A DNA stretch of 64,000 bases from an uncultured Clostridia bacterium (GCA_945948915.1 CAMFCQ010000007.1:1-64000), one strand, 5' to 3'; shown: positions 28,260 through 38,387, numbered from the stretch's first letter. Made by a program: numbers and translations. Notes: generated by a model not told the origin, from the sequence alone.

Positions 28260-29364
28260 GCACATAGACGCGCGGCACGCGCCTGCCCGGCCCACAGAGT
28301 ACCTCGTAGCTGATGGTGCCCAGCCAGGCGGCCATCTCGTCCGCGTCGATCATTTCGTCCCCCTGCGCGCCCAGCAGCACGACCTCGTCGCCCGCCTGCG
28401 CACCCGGGATATCCGTCACGTCAACCATGATCTGATCCATGCACACGCGGCCCAGGATCCTCGCCCGCCGCCCGCGCACCAGCACACAGCCCTTGCCCGT
28501 CAGGCCCCGGCGGTAGCCGTCCGCATAGCCGACCGGCACCGTCATCACGCGGGTCTCGCGCTGCGCCTCAAACAGGCCGCCGTAGCTCACCCTGTCGCCC
28601 GGATGAATCGTCTTCACATACACGGCGCGCGTCACCCAGCGCATCGCCGGGCGCAGGCCCCTGGCCTCGGCCACAGGCGGGTAGCCGTAGAGCGCGATGC
28701 CGCCGCGCACCATGTCAAAGTGCGCCTGCGGATAGCGGAAGATCGACGCGGTGTTCGCCGCGTGGCGGGTGATCCTGCCCGGATGCACGGACGCAATCGC
28801 CGCGCACAGCTGCTCAAAGCGCGCAATCTGGCGAATCGTGTCCTCGCGCTCGTCCTCATCCGCCGTCGCCATGTGCGTAAAGCAGCCGGTCAGCTCCACA
28901 TGCGGCAGGCTGTCGATCAGCGCCGTCATCGCGCGGGCCTCCTCCGGCGTGCGCACGCCGATGCGGCCCATGCCGGTGTCCAGCTTCAGGTGCACCTGCG
29001 CCGTGCGGCCCAGCTTTTCACCTGCCGCGTTCAGCGCGCGGATACGCGCCTCGTCAAAGACCGTCTGCGTGAGATTGCAGGCGACGACCGCCTCCGCAGC
29101 CTCCGGCTCAATGCCGCCCAGCACGAGGATCGGCACGTCAATGCCCGCCTGCCGCAGCTGCGCGCCCTCCTCGGGGATGGCCACGGCCAGCATGGACGCG
29201 CCAGCCTGAAGCGCCGCGCGGGCCACCTGCACCGCGCCGTGGCCGTAGCCGTCCGCCTTGACCACCGCCAGGAACTTCACGCCCTCCGCAAGACACGCGC
29301 GCATCACGCCCACGTTGTGGCGGATCGCGTCCAGATCGATTTCGCAATAATTGGTTCTGAACAT
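28252..29364 (-). CDS. alr: Alanine racemase
   Basis: EIDLDAIRHNVGVMRA...AVVKADGYGHGAVQVA; ...SYGGLFEAQRETRVMTVPVGYADGYRRGL; start could be TTG at 29385. Confidence 0.95.
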   Translation of the reverse strand: MFRTNYCEIDLDAIRHNVGVMRACLAEGVKFLAVVKADGYGHGAVQVARAALQAGASMLAVAIPEEGAQLRQAGIDVPILVLGGIEPEAAEAVVACNLTQTVFDEARIRALNAAGEKLGRTAQVHLKLDTGMGRIGVRTPEEARAMTALIDSLPHVELTGCFTHMATADEDEREDTIRQIARFEQLCAAIASVHPGRITRHAANTASIFRYPQAHFDMVRGGIALYGYPPVAEARGLRPAMRWVTRAVYVKTIHPGDRVSYGGLFEAQRETRVMTVPVGYADGYRRGLTGKGCVLVRGRRARILGRVCMDQIMVDVTDIPGAQAGDEVVLLGAQGDEMIDADEMAAWLGTISYEVLCGPGRRVPRVYVHE

Positions 29365-29481
29365 GGTGATGCCAGCTTTCTTCAAATGTCGTATGGTTCA
29401 GTATACCGCGAAACCGCGAAAAAGAAAAGGTCTATTTCCCGACCGGACGCATAAGCCTTGAGGGACAAGGGAGGCGATGGA

Positions 29482-30501
29482 ATGGCGGCGGTACCTGTGG
29501 CATTGGCGCTTCTGAGCGGCGCAGTCGGCGCGGGCTTCGCCTCAGGCAGGGAGATCGTGCGCTTCTTTGCCCTGCACGGCCGCATGGCCTTTGCCGCGGC
29601 CGCCTGCGCGCTGCTGACGCTGCATCTGCTCTTCCTCCGCCTGCCCGCGCAGCTTGAGCGCTGCGGCGCGTCCACGCTCCCGCAGCTGTGCAGGGCGCGT
29701 CTGGGGCGGCGCTTCGGCGCGCTGTGCGGCGCGCTCTTCCTGCTGCTTGCCGCCATCACCGGCGGAGCCATGCTCTGCGCCTGCGCGGAGCTGGGCGCGC
29801 TCGTGCTGCCCGTGCGCCACGCTTACGGTCTCACCCTGGCGCTGACGCTGGCGCTCGCCGTCCTGCTGGCCCTGCGCGGCCTTTTCGGTCTGGCCCTGCC
29901 GGGCGCGGCGCTCGCGCTGCTTCTGCCCGCGCTGCTCATTCGCCTGCTCCTGCTGCCCGATGGCGAGGCGTGCTTTCTGCCCGCCATGTCGCCCGATCTG
30001 CCCGTGCGCGCGGTCTGCGACGGCACAGCTTACGGCGCGCTGAACGCCGCCATGCTCGCGGGCGTGCTGCCGCTGCTTGTCCCGCTCGAAGGCCGGACAC
30101 GCCGCCGGGCCGTGCGAGGGTTCACGCTGCTCTTCGGCGCGCTGCTGCTTTGCGGCGTGCTCGTGTGCCTGCGCCATCTGCCCGCCGTGCTGGAGCAGCC
30201 GCTGCCCTTCGTCTTTCTCAGCCGCAGCCTGGGCAAGGGCGGTTATCTCCTGGTCGCGGTCTGCCTGTACGCCGCCGCGCTCTCCACGCTCTGCGCGATG
30301 CTCTCATCCATCATGGCGGCGCTCGATCTGCCCGATGTGGGGCGCGCAGGCCTTGCCGCGCTGCTGTGCCTGCTCTTCGCGCTGATCGGCTTTGCGCCGC
30401 TGATTGACTGCGGCTATCCCGCACTCGGCGCGCTATGCACGGGGCTGCTGCTCGTGCTGTGCGCGCCCTCCGGTCAGAAGGTCAGCCCGTCCGTCAGATA
30501 G
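29482..30501 (+). CDS. YkvI-like membrane transporter family protein
   Basis: SGAVGAGFASGREIVRFFALHG motif; ~10 TMs. Confidence 0.8.
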   Translation: MAAVPVALALLSGAVGAGFASGREIVRFFALHGRMAFAAAACALLTLHLLFLRLPAQLERCGASTLPQLCRARLGRRFGALCGALFLLLAAITGGAMLCACAELGALVLPVRHAYGLTLALTLALAVLLALRGLFGLALPGAALALLLPALLIRLLLLPDGEACFLPAMSPDLPVRAVCDGTAYGALNAAMLAGVLPLLVPLEGRTRRRAVRGFTLLFGALLLCGVLVCLRHLPAVLEQPLPFVFLSRSLGKGGYLLVAVCLYAAALSTLCAMLSSIMAALDLPDVGRAGLAALLCLLFALIGFAPLIDCGYPALGALCTGLLLVLCAPSGQKVSPSVR

Positions 30502-31772
30502 CCGTCCCAGCTGCTGCCGCTCGCCTCGCGAAGCGCTGCGGCGAGGTCCTCCTGCGCCGCCACGCCACCGGCACTTTTCCCGACGTACGCCTGCAGCGCA
30601 GCGAGGAACGCCTCCTCGCCCACGGCCTGCTCCATGCCCAGCAGCATCGCCGCGCCCTGGTCGCGCAGCACCTGCGTCATCTCCGCATCCCCGCCGAAGT
30701 GCGCCGTGCCAGCGCCCACGGTCACGCCGTACGGACGGGTGAGCCGCGTCGACAGTTCAATCTCGCCGTAGAGCCGCTCCTCGTAAGCCGCCGTGCCCTT
30801 CAGCTTCCGGTAGGCCAGCAGCTCCGCGCCCGAGGCCAGCGTCTCGCTCAGCCACGGCGCGTTCCACGGGTCGTTCTCAACGAGAATGCCGAACGTCTCC
30901 CGCGCGATCAGCCGGGTGAGCCTGCGGCGCAGCGTCTCCTTGTCCGTGTCGGTATTCAGCGCGATCAGCCCGGAATAGACCGCGCCGTCCACCCGCGCCG
31001 TCTCCATGTCCACGACCGTCAGATCCTCGTAGGGATAGGCCAGTCCGATGGCCTCAAGCGACGCCAGCGCGTCCTTCACGCAGCTGTGCAGCAGGCTCGC
31101 CCTGCCGCCCGGACGGACATAGGCGCAGACCGTCACGCCGCCGGTCGTCTTCGTGCGCGTGCTGCCGCCGCAGCGGATCGGGAAGGACGCGTCCCTCGCG
31201 CCTTCCCTGCACAGCTTCAGCGCGTCCTCCAGCCAGACCGCGCAGTCAAACGCCTGCGCGTAGCTCACGTCCACCAGCTCGTCATAGGCGTCATCCCGCC
31301 ACACGCCGTCCTCCAGCATCGCCAGCTGCGGCAGCGTGACGACCGCCGTGCCCGCCGTTCTGGGATACCGGAGCATGAGCGTGAAGGTGAGCTCCAGCGT
31401 TTCTCCCGGCGAAAAGCTGCGCGCCACGCGCAGAACGGTCGGATCGTCCTCGTCAAGCGCGTACGCCGCCTTCTCCCCGCCGATCTGCACATTGCTCACC
31501 GCGACCGCATTTTCGTCCTGCGCATTCATCGGCAGGCGCAGCACGATTTCCTGAACCGCGCTGTCCGTGCGGTTGGTGATCGTCATCTCCTGCGTGCCGC
31601 GCAGCGTCCGCAGGCCCGCATCATGGTCAAACCGCGCCCGCACGATATCCCGCTCGCCGGAAAATTCCATCTCCCGGACAACCGGCTCCTTCTGCAGCCG
31701 CGCGCCCAGCACGGCAGCGCCGCATACAGCAGCCGCCAGGAAAGCGCAGACCAGAATCCTCGCGATGCGCAT
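30474..31772 (-). CDS. M1 peptidase-like secreted protein, predicted catalytically inactive
   Basis: N-terminal signal/anchor; RLIARETFGILVENDPWNAPWLSETLASGAELLA aligns to HEIAHQWFG..V..D....WLDEGLA with zinc His lost. Confidence 0.65.
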   Translation of the reverse strand: MRIARILVCAFLAAAVCGAAVLGARLQKEPVVREMEFSGERDIVRARFDHDAGLRTLRGTQEMTITNRTDSAVQEIVLRLPMNAQDENAVAVSNVQIGGEKAAYALDEDDPTVLRVARSFSPGETLELTFTLMLRYPRTAGTAVVTLPQLAMLEDGVWRDDAYDELVDVSYAQAFDCAVWLEDALKLCREGARDASFPIRCGGSTRTKTTGGVTVCAYVRPGGRASLLHSCVKDALASLEAIGLAYPYEDLTVVDMETARVDGAVYSGLIALNTDTDKETLRRRLTRLIARETFGILVENDPWNAPWLSETLASGAELLAYRKLKGTAAYEERLYGEIELSTRLTRPYGVTVGAGTAHFGGDAEMTQVLRDQGAAMLLGMEQAVGEEAFLAALQAYVGKSAGGVAAQEDLAAALREASGSSWDGYLTDGLTF

Positions 31773-31793
31773 CGCTTCGCCTCCTCCATCATC

Positions 31794-31827
31794 AAAACAA
31801 GCGGGCGGCTCTCATGCCGTCCGCTTT
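31794..31827 (-). terminator. Rho-independent terminator
   Basis: AAGCGGACGGCATGAGAGCCGCCCGCTTGTTTT on minus strand. Confidence 0.65.
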
Positions 31828-31831
31828 GGTG

Positions 31832-32245
31832 TTACGCTTTCTTGTCGAACTTGTTGCCGCAGCCCTTGCAGGTGATCGTGATATTGCCCACGCCGCGCGG
31901 CACGCGCAGGCGCTTTTTGCACTGCGGGCAGGTGAAGTAGCGGTACTTCTTGGCGTTCTTCACGCGGTTAAGCCACTCCGTGACCGCCCTGCGCGCAGCG
32001 TAGGTCTTCTGCAGATACATCTGGTTTTCGTGCTGGCGTCTGTATCGATCCTTGCTGAGCATGCGGAAGAACATGAGAATCAGCAGCGCGTCGGCCATCA
32101 GCGTCAGCAGACCCAGCCCGGAAAAGGACCCGACAATGGACAGGATCAGCGCCGTCCAGAGCATCGTCATGCCCAGCTGATCCGCGCCGTAGCGGCCCGC
32201 CATAAAGCTCCCAAAGGACGAGCGGATTTTATCAAAGAAACGCAT
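31832..32245 (-). CDS. Small membrane protein with C-terminal zinc ribbon
   Basis: YFTCPQCKKRLRVPRGVGNITITCKGCGNKF; hydrophobic segments. Confidence 0.75.
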   Translation of the reverse strand: MRFFDKIRSSFGSFMAGRYGADQLGMTMLWTALILSIVGSFSGLGLLTLMADALLILMFFRMLSKDRYRRQHENQMYLQKTYAARRAVTEWLNRVKNAKKYRYFTCPQCKKRLRVPRGVGNITITCKGCGNKFDKKA

Positions 32246-32387
32246 GATGTTTCCTCCTTGCAGTTTGTGCTTTCAGCATACGGCAGGTTCCTTTTCTTGT
32301 CAACCGGTTTTTGCCCCCGGTCACTTCTTGCGCGCGTGCGCCCGCTCTGCTATACTGAGCGGGAACATGTTGCCGGGAGGTACAGCC

Positions 32388-32963
32388 ATGGACAGCCATC
32401 TGCTTGAGGCGCGCATCCGCGATCTGCTCGCCGAAAAATCCCGCGTCCTCATCGCGCTGGACGGCATGTCCGCCAGCGGGAAGACGACGCTCGCCGGCGC
32501 GCTCTCCAGGCGTTTTCCTTCATGTGCCGTCGTGCACATGGACGACTTTACGATCCCCTTTGAGGATCGCTTTCCCGGCTACTTTGACGCGCAGCTCTCC
32601 AATGCCGATATCGGCCGCTTCGACCGCGAGGTGCTCACGCCGCTGCATCTGGGCCGCGACGCGTGCTACCGTCCGTATGTCTGCCACCCTGAGCCGGGCT
32701 TTCTCGCGCCCGTCACGGTGGCGGCGCAGTCCCGCCTTGTGATCGTCGAGGGCGCGTACTGCCTGCACCCGCAGCTCTTTGAGCGCTATGATCTGCGCGT
32801 GCTGTGCACCGTATCGCCCGAGGTTCAGCGCAGGCGCATTCTGGAGCGCAACGGCAGCGCGCAGCTTGAGCGCTTCCTGCGCCTGTGGATTCCCATGGAG
32901 AACCGGCACATTCAGGCGCACGATCTCGCCGCGCGCTGCGATCTCATGCTTTCCGGAGATTGA
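32388..32963 (+). CDS. Uridine kinase-like P-loop NTPase
   Basis: VLIALDGMSASGKTTLA Walker A; VHMDDFTIP; SD GGGAGG before ATG. Confidence 0.85.
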   Translation: MDSHLLEARIRDLLAEKSRVLIALDGMSASGKTTLAGALSRRFPSCAVVHMDDFTIPFEDRFPGYFDAQLSNADIGRFDREVLTPLHLGRDACYRPYVCHPEPGFLAPVTVAAQSRLVIVEGAYCLHPQLFERYDLRVLCTVSPEVQRRRILERNGSAQLERFLRLWIPMENRHIQAHDLAARCDLMLSGD

Positions 32964-33732
32964 GCACGCTCAGGCGCCTTTCGCCAAAGCGCGCCGTCTC
33001 CGCCATCGCGCGGTCGTATTCCCGGGGATCGGCGATTTCCTGCGGCTCGTGCGCGTCAAGACCCAGGATGATCTGCGCGCCGGACTCATACGCAATTTCA
33101 AAGAATTCGGCGTTGGGATAGCCCTCTCCGTTCGCTTCGCCCAGTCGATACCTGTCGTGGAGGTTAACCTCCATCGGCAGGTTGTTTTGTTTACAGATCT
33201 GGCACAGGTCGCGCGCCGCCGCGCGGCAGTTTTCGTCAAAGGTCGGATAGCGGCGCATGAACAGGTCGGGGTGCGCCATGTACGCAAACAGGCCGGTTCC
33301 CGCGCCCTTTTCCGCGCTGTCCACATAGCGGCGCAGGTGCTCCGCCCTTTCGGCATTGCCGAAGTAGAAGCCGCCCTCGTCCGTCCCCTCGTAGTGATTG
33401 CCGAAGATCAGGTAGTCAAGCCCCTTCTCTTCCTTCATCTCCGCCAGCCAGCCCATGTACTGCGGGAAGTATTCGCACTCAAAGCCGACCAGCAGCTCGA
33501 TCTTCCCCGCATATTTTTTCTTGAGCGCACGCATCGCCGCCACATACTCGTTAAGCTGCTCGATGCCCATGCGCACATGCCGGTGCGTGAATCCGCTCTC
33601 GTACGGCCACGGCACATGATCCGAAAAGCCCAGCACGTCAAACCGCTGCGAAAGCGCCGCCTGAACGTACTGCTCGTCCGTGCCGCTTGCGTGGCCGCAG
33701 CGCGCGGTGTGCGTGTGATAGTTTGCTTTCAT
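32944..33732 (-). CDS. PHP-domain histidinol-phosphatase family protein
   Basis: MKANYHTHTARCGHASGTDEQYV...GFSDHVPWP; IILGLDAHEP. Confidence 0.9.
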   Translation of the reverse strand: MKANYHTHTARCGHASGTDEQYVQAALSQRFDVLGFSDHVPWPYESGFTHRHVRMGIEQLNEYVAAMRALKKKYAGKIELLVGFECEYFPQYMGWLAEMKEEKGLDYLIFGNHYEGTDEGGFYFGNAERAEHLRRYVDSAEKGAGTGLFAYMAHPDLFMRRYPTFDENCRAAARDLCQICKQNNLPMEVNLHDRYRLGEANGEGYPNAEFFEIAYESGAQIILGLDAHEPQEIADPREYDRAMAETARFGERRLSVLNLRKA

Positions 33733-33745
33733 GGCGATGCTCTCC

Positions 33746-34570
33746 TCAGTCGATGCCGATGCGCGTGCAGGGAACGCGGCCCTCCACCAGGTCGCTGATA
33801 CGGTGGCGGCCATGGCCGATGATGACCGTGGTGCCGCGCAGCGCGGGGCCGAGCGCAAACTCAAGCTTCGCGTGCGCGCCGTTCGCGCCCGCGCGGGAAG
33901 CGCCCACGCAGTGCGCCTGCAGCTGGCGCACCCTGCGCTCCAGCTGCTCCGCGTCCGGGGCGAGCACGTCGCGCACCAGCGTGGCGGGATCCTTCGGGTC
34001 GGCGTAGATACCCTCCGTCGAGGTCATGATCAGCAGCACGCGCGTAGACACCAGCCCCGCGATGACCGCCGCCGTCTCGTCATTGTCCACGCACTCGTGC
34101 ACCTCGCGCATTTCGCGCCGCAGCACGGACAGCTCCCACTTGCGGTTCTCCTCGTCGGAGACCGGATCGTTGTAGTTGACGATCGGAATCGCGCCCTGCT
34201 CCTTCGCGCGCAGGAACAGCCTGCGGATGTGCTCGCGCTTGGATTCGTCGTTGAAGTGCTGATGCTCCACCAGCACCTGGCGCACAGAGTAGTCCTGGTG
34301 AATGAAGCGGCGGTACTGCTCCATCAGGATCGTCTGGCCCTGGGCGGCGTAGTCGGTCTTCGCGTCCACGCTGTCGCAGGTCAGCTCGTGACCGGTGCGC
34401 TTGATGTAATCCAGCCGCCCGATCTCCGCCGCGCCGCTCGTCACCCAGATCATGCCGGGCCTGAGTTCCCGGCCCAGGCGGGAAAAGATGTTGTAGTCGA
34501 TGTCGGCGTCCTCGCGGCGGATGAGCGCCATCGAGCCGATCTTGCCGACGAGGTCAAAGTCGTATTGCAT
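33746..34570 (-). CDS. Amino acid kinase family protein (glutamate 5-kinase-like)
   Basis: WVTSGAAEIGR; AAQGQTILMEQYRRFI; IPIVNYNDPV; VDNDETAAVIAGLV...IMTSTEGIYADP; start at 34570, not 34615. Confidence 0.75.
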   Translation of the reverse strand: MQYDFDLVGKIGSMALIRREDADIDYNIFSRLGRELRPGMIWVTSGAAEIGRLDYIKRTGHELTCDSVDAKTDYAAQGQTILMEQYRRFIHQDYSVRQVLVEHQHFNDESKREHIRRLFLRAKEQGAIPIVNYNDPVSDEENRKWELSVLRREMREVHECVDNDETAAVIAGLVSTRVLLIMTSTEGIYADPKDPATLVRDVLAPDAEQLERRVRQLQAHCVGASRAGANGAHAKLEFALGPALRGTTVIIGHGRHRISDLVEGRVPCTRIGID

Positions 34571-34590
34571 AACAGGAACCTCCTGGCTTT

Positions 34591-34671
34591 GGGGATACGT
34601 TGGGCTGCCGCCCAAGCCTGCCTGAGGGATTTCATCCCTCAGACTCCCTTCTTCGCTTCGCGATGTATGAC
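34591..34671 (-). repeat. Modular palindromic element, copy R3 (partial)
   Basis: CGCGAAGCGAAGAAGGGAGTCTGAGGGATGAAATCCCTCAGGCAGGCTTGGGCGGCAGCCCAACGTATCCCC on minus strand. Confidence 0.8.
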
Positions 34672-34693
34672 GACAGAATGCTTGATGATGCGT

Positions 34694-35170
34694 TTATTTG
34701 TGATACCGCTCCCCCGCGGCGATCTTGAGCGCGCGGTACGTCTGCTCCAGCAGCATGATGCGCGCCAGCTGGTGCGGAAAGGTCATCGGTGAAAAGGACA
34801 GCTTCAGCTGCGCGCGGCGCACCACCTCCTGCGACAGCCCCAGCGAGCCGCCGATGACGAACACCACGCGCCGACCTGTGTCAATCAGCTCCGTCAGCTT
34901 TGCGGAGAGCTGCACGGAGTCCATTTGCTTTCCGTCGATGCACAGGCACACCACGACGTCCCCGTCGCGGATTTTGGCGAGGATCGCCTCACCCTCTTTT
35001 TTCCTGATCTGCTCCTCGATAGCGGGCGAGGAATTGGTCGGCTCCGGCAGATCCGGCAGCTCGATGGTCTCCCATTTGCCAAAGCGCGAGAGCCGCTTTT
35101 CGTATTCCGCCGCCGCATCGCGCCAGTATTTCTCCTTCAGCCTGCCCATGCAGATGAGCGCCATGTTCAT
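34694..35170 (-). CDS. rlmH: 23S rRNA (pseudouridine1915-N3)-methyltransferase
   Basis: MGRLKEKYWRDAAAEYEKRLSRF...FVIGGSLGLSQEV...LSFSPMTFPHQLARIMLLEQTYRA. Confidence 0.97.
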   Translation of the reverse strand: MNMALICMGRLKEKYWRDAAAEYEKRLSRFGKWETIELPDLPEPTNSSPAIEEQIRKKEGEAILAKIRDGDVVVCLCIDGKQMDSVQLSAKLTELIDTGRRVVFVIGGSLGLSQEVVRRAQLKLSFSPMTFPHQLARIMLLEQTYRALKIAAGERYHK

Positions 35171-35174
35171 GAAA

Positions 35175-36092
35175 TCACCTCAACACGCCTGCCGCGATCA
35201 CCAGCGCCGCAGCCAGCGCCACGAGCGCCCGTTCTTTTCTCGTCAGCCTTTCCATCCCCTGCATCTGCGCAGCCGTTCCCCGCGCCCTCCAGCTGCGGCG
35301 CAGACAGACGGCAAACAGGACGCACATGCCCAGCCGCAGCGCGCAGGAGAGCAGCGACAGGTTTTCAAAGAACCAGCCCAGCCCCATGTCGCTCAGCAGC
35401 ATCAGCGTCAGGTTGTAGACGGCGTGCACGAGGATCGGCGCCAGCAGCGAGCGCGTATGCAGCGTCAGCGCCGCCAGCAGCAGGCCCATGAGCACGTACA
35501 TCACGCCAGCCAGCTCTGTGCCGCCCTTTCCGCCCAGGTGCACCAGCGCAAAGCACAGCGCGCTGACCGCCGCCGCGCGCGGTTCTCCGAAACGCTTCAT
35601 CGCATGCAGCAGATAACCCCGGAAGAACAGCTCCTCCAGCACCGGTACCAGCAGCGCACTCTTGAGTGCCGCCAGTAGGAACACCCCCGGCTCCTGCACG
35701 CGCAGGTCCATCGGCTGCACCACCGTCCCGTGCCAGGCAAACAGGGCCTCCAGCACATCCACGCCCAGCGTCATCGGCGCAGCGAGCAGCACGCCCGTCA
35801 GCGCCAGCCACAGCGTCTGCGCCCGGCTGAGCGTGCCGCGCGGCAGGATTTTTCTCTGGTCGCCGTCCAGCACGCAAAGGCCCAGAACCGCCGCGCCGCC
35901 GAAGACCAGCAGGGACACAAGCGCCTCCAGCAGCACGCTAAGCACCTGCGTCGGCCAGATGAACCCCATGCTGCTGAGCACCCTGTACAGCGCCATCGCA
36001 AAGCACACGCCGAGCGTCAAAAGAAGCGCGGAGCGCATCCTCACACGCCGCCGCGCCTTGACGAGATTCAGTTTTTTAATCTGCTTCTCCAT
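35175..36092 (-). CDS. CPBP family intramembrane metalloprotease
   Basis: EELFFRGYLLHAM; FALVHLG; HAVYNL motifs. Confidence 0.9.
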   Translation of the reverse strand: MEKQIKKLNLVKARRRVRMRSALLLTLGVCFAMALYRVLSSMGFIWPTQVLSVLLEALVSLLVFGGAAVLGLCVLDGDQRKILPRGTLSRAQTLWLALTGVLLAAPMTLGVDVLEALFAWHGTVVQPMDLRVQEPGVFLLAALKSALLVPVLEELFFRGYLLHAMKRFGEPRAAAVSALCFALVHLGGKGGTELAGVMYVLMGLLLAALTLHTRSLLAPILVHAVYNLTLMLLSDMGLGWFFENLSLLSCALRLGMCVLFAVCLRRSWRARGTAAQMQGMERLTRKERALVALAAALVIAAGVLR

Positions 36093-37130
36093 TTACTTGT
36101 TGAACACGAAGTCCCTCTGGATAAAGTAGCTGAGCATGAACAGCACCAGATCGACCGGGATCTTGATGATCGCCGCAGAGAGCGGGATCACGCCGGGCAG
36201 CACCTGCACCAGGCCCGCGCCAATCAGGCCCTGCACCACGCACAGCGCGTAATACTTGACCATGGAGCTCCTGCCGCCGCGCCCGCCGAAGACGGTGTGC
36301 TTGTTCAGGTGATAGTTCACCTGCGAGGACACCAGTCGCGCCAGGGCGTAGCTCACCAGCGCGGACAGCCCGAACGTGCCCAGGCACAGCCAGTAGAGCG
36401 CGTAGTCGATGACAAAGGACGCGATGGACGAGAACAGATATTTGAAGATGACCATGTAGATCTTGAACGCATCGCGCACGGGGTTGAAGTGGCTGCCCGC
36501 GTTGTCGTCGATGTAGATCGTCTCAATCGGCACCTCAAACACGCCCAGGCCCATGTCGCGCAGCTTCAGCAGCACGTTCATCTCGTACTCGTAGCGCTCG
36601 CCCTCGATGCGCGCCATCGCCGGGAGCGAGGACGCGGGCAGCGCGCGCAGGCCCGTCTGCGTGTCGCCCACCTTCACGCCGCTGGCCAGCGCGTAGACAA
36701 AGCGGGTGATGCGGTTGCCCCAGCGGCTCTTGAACGGCACGTTGCCGGTGAACGCGCGGGAGCCGAGCACCAGCTTGTCCGGATGCTCGTGCAGCGCGTC
36801 GATCAGCCGCAGGATGTCCTTGGGCGTGTGCTGGCCATCCGCGTCGGCGGTGACGATGCCGGCCATGTCCGGCCATTTGAGCATCGCGGCGTTGATGCCG
36901 GTCTTGAGCGCGCGGCCCTTGCCCATGTTCACCGCATGCACGGCGACCTCGGCGCCCAACTCGCGGCACGCGTCAAAGATATGCCTGAAGGTCTCCTGGC
37001 CGCCGTCGTCCACCAGCAGCACGTCCAGTCCGTTATCGACAATCAGCTCGCGCGTCAGATCGATGAGCCGCTCGTCCGGCTTGTAGGCGGGGATGAGCAC
37101 CACGGCGCGCTTTCTATTTGTATCTGTCAT
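36093..37130 (-). CDS. Glycosyltransferase family 2 / GtrA-domain fusion protein
   Basis: VVLIPAYKPDERL...DADGQHTPKDILRLID; C-terminal GtrA-like 4-TM region. Confidence 0.9.
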   Translation of the reverse strand: MTDTNRKRAVVLIPAYKPDERLIDLTRELIVDNGLDVLLVDDGGQETFRHIFDACRELGAEVAVHAVNMGKGRALKTGINAAMLKWPDMAGIVTADADGQHTPKDILRLIDALHEHPDKLVLGSRAFTGNVPFKSRWGNRITRFVYALASGVKVGDTQTGLRALPASSLPAMARIEGERYEYEMNVLLKLRDMGLGVFEVPIETIYIDDNAGSHFNPVRDAFKIYMVIFKYLFSSIASFVIDYALYWLCLGTFGLSALVSYALARLVSSQVNYHLNKHTVFGGRGGRSSMVKYYALCVVQGLIGAGLVQVLPGVIPLSAAIIKIPVDLVLFMLSYFIQRDFVFNK

Positions 37131-37368
37131 ATGTACTCCTTTAGATAGGTTGCAGGCTTGACCGTCCGGCCAAATGCCGACAGTCGCCCATAGTATACCG
37201 CCGCCCCTGCAAAAAGTCAAGAACGGACAGCATTTTCAGCGCGTCGCGGCGGACATCCCGCCCGCATAGCGCCTTGCGCATTGCGTCCGGTTGTGATACA
37301 ATGGATCAATCAAATTGATTTATCCCGCGCCCGGCGGGCGCGCAGATCGCCAAAGGAGGTTCCGCCTT

Positions 37369-38382
37369 ATGGAACAGACGCAGACCCCGGTTAAGAAGCA
37401 GCGCATTCTCTCGGGCATCCAGCCCACCGGCACGCCCACGCTGGGCAACTACATCGGCGCGATGCGCAACTGGAAGCTGCTGGAGGACGAGTACGACTGC
37501 CTGTACATGGTCGCCGACCTGCACACCATCACCGTGCGCCAGGAGCCGGCCAAGTTCCGCCAGAACGCCATGCAGATGCTGGGCCTTCTGCTGGCCTCCG
37601 GCCTTGATCCCGCAAAGAGCGTCCTGTTCTTCCAGAGCCACGTGCATCAGCATGCCGAGCTCGCCTGGCTGCTCAACTGCTACACCTACATGGGCGAGAT
37701 GAGCCGCATGACGCAGTTCAAGGACAAGAGCGCCAAGCACGCGGACAACATCAACTGCGGCCTGTTCACCTATCCGGTGCTCATGGCGGGCGACATTCTG
37801 CTCTATCAGGCGAATCTGGTGCCGGTGGGCAAGGATCAGACCCAGCACCTGGAGATCTGCCGCGACATCGCCCAGCGCGTCAACGGCCTGTACGGCAATG
37901 TCTTCACCATCCCGGAGGGCTACTACTCCAAGGTCGGCGCGCGCGTGCAGAGCCTGCAGGAGCCGACCCGCAAGATGAGCAAATCCGACGCCGAGGACAG
38001 CTTCATCTCCGTGCTCGATACGCCGGACGTCATCCGCCGCAAGTACCGCCGCGCTGTGACCGACTCCCTGGCCTGCATCCGCTTTGACCCGGAGAACCAG
38101 CCGGGCGTCTCCAACCTGCTCTCCATCATCTGCGCGCTCACGGGCGAGGATATGGAGAAGCTCGTCGCCTCCTTTGAGGGCAAGGGCTACGGCGACCTCA
38201 AGGCCGCCGTCACCGATGTGACCGTCGAGACCCTTGCGCCGATTCAGGCGGAGTTTGCCCGCGTGATGAAGGACAGGAAGTACATGGAGGAGGTCTACCG
38301 CGAGGGCGCGCAGCGCGCCGGCACCATCGCCGAGCGCACGCTGCAGAAGCTCATGAAAAAGATCGGCTACACCGCCAAATAA
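37369..38382 (+). CDS. trpS: Tryptophan--tRNA ligase
   Basis: RILSGIQPTGTPTLGNYIGAM; RKMSKSDAEDSF; SD AAAGGAGG. Confidence 0.98.
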   Translation: MEQTQTPVKKQRILSGIQPTGTPTLGNYIGAMRNWKLLEDEYDCLYMVADLHTITVRQEPAKFRQNAMQMLGLLLASGLDPAKSVLFFQSHVHQHAELAWLLNCYTYMGEMSRMTQFKDKSAKHADNINCGLFTYPVLMAGDILLYQANLVPVGKDQTQHLEICRDIAQRVNGLYGNVFTIPEGYYSKVGARVQSLQEPTRKMSKSDAEDSFISVLDTPDVIRRKYRRAVTDSLACIRFDPENQPGVSNLLSIICALTGEDMEKLVASFEGKGYGDLKAAVTDVTVETLAPIQAEFARVMKDRKYMEEVYREGAQRAGTIAERTLQKLMKKIGYTAK

Positions 38383-38387
38383 GCGTC

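Noticed and set aside
37230-37368. T-box leader for trpS
   Set aside because: Region too short and no T-box core (TGGnACCGCG) found.
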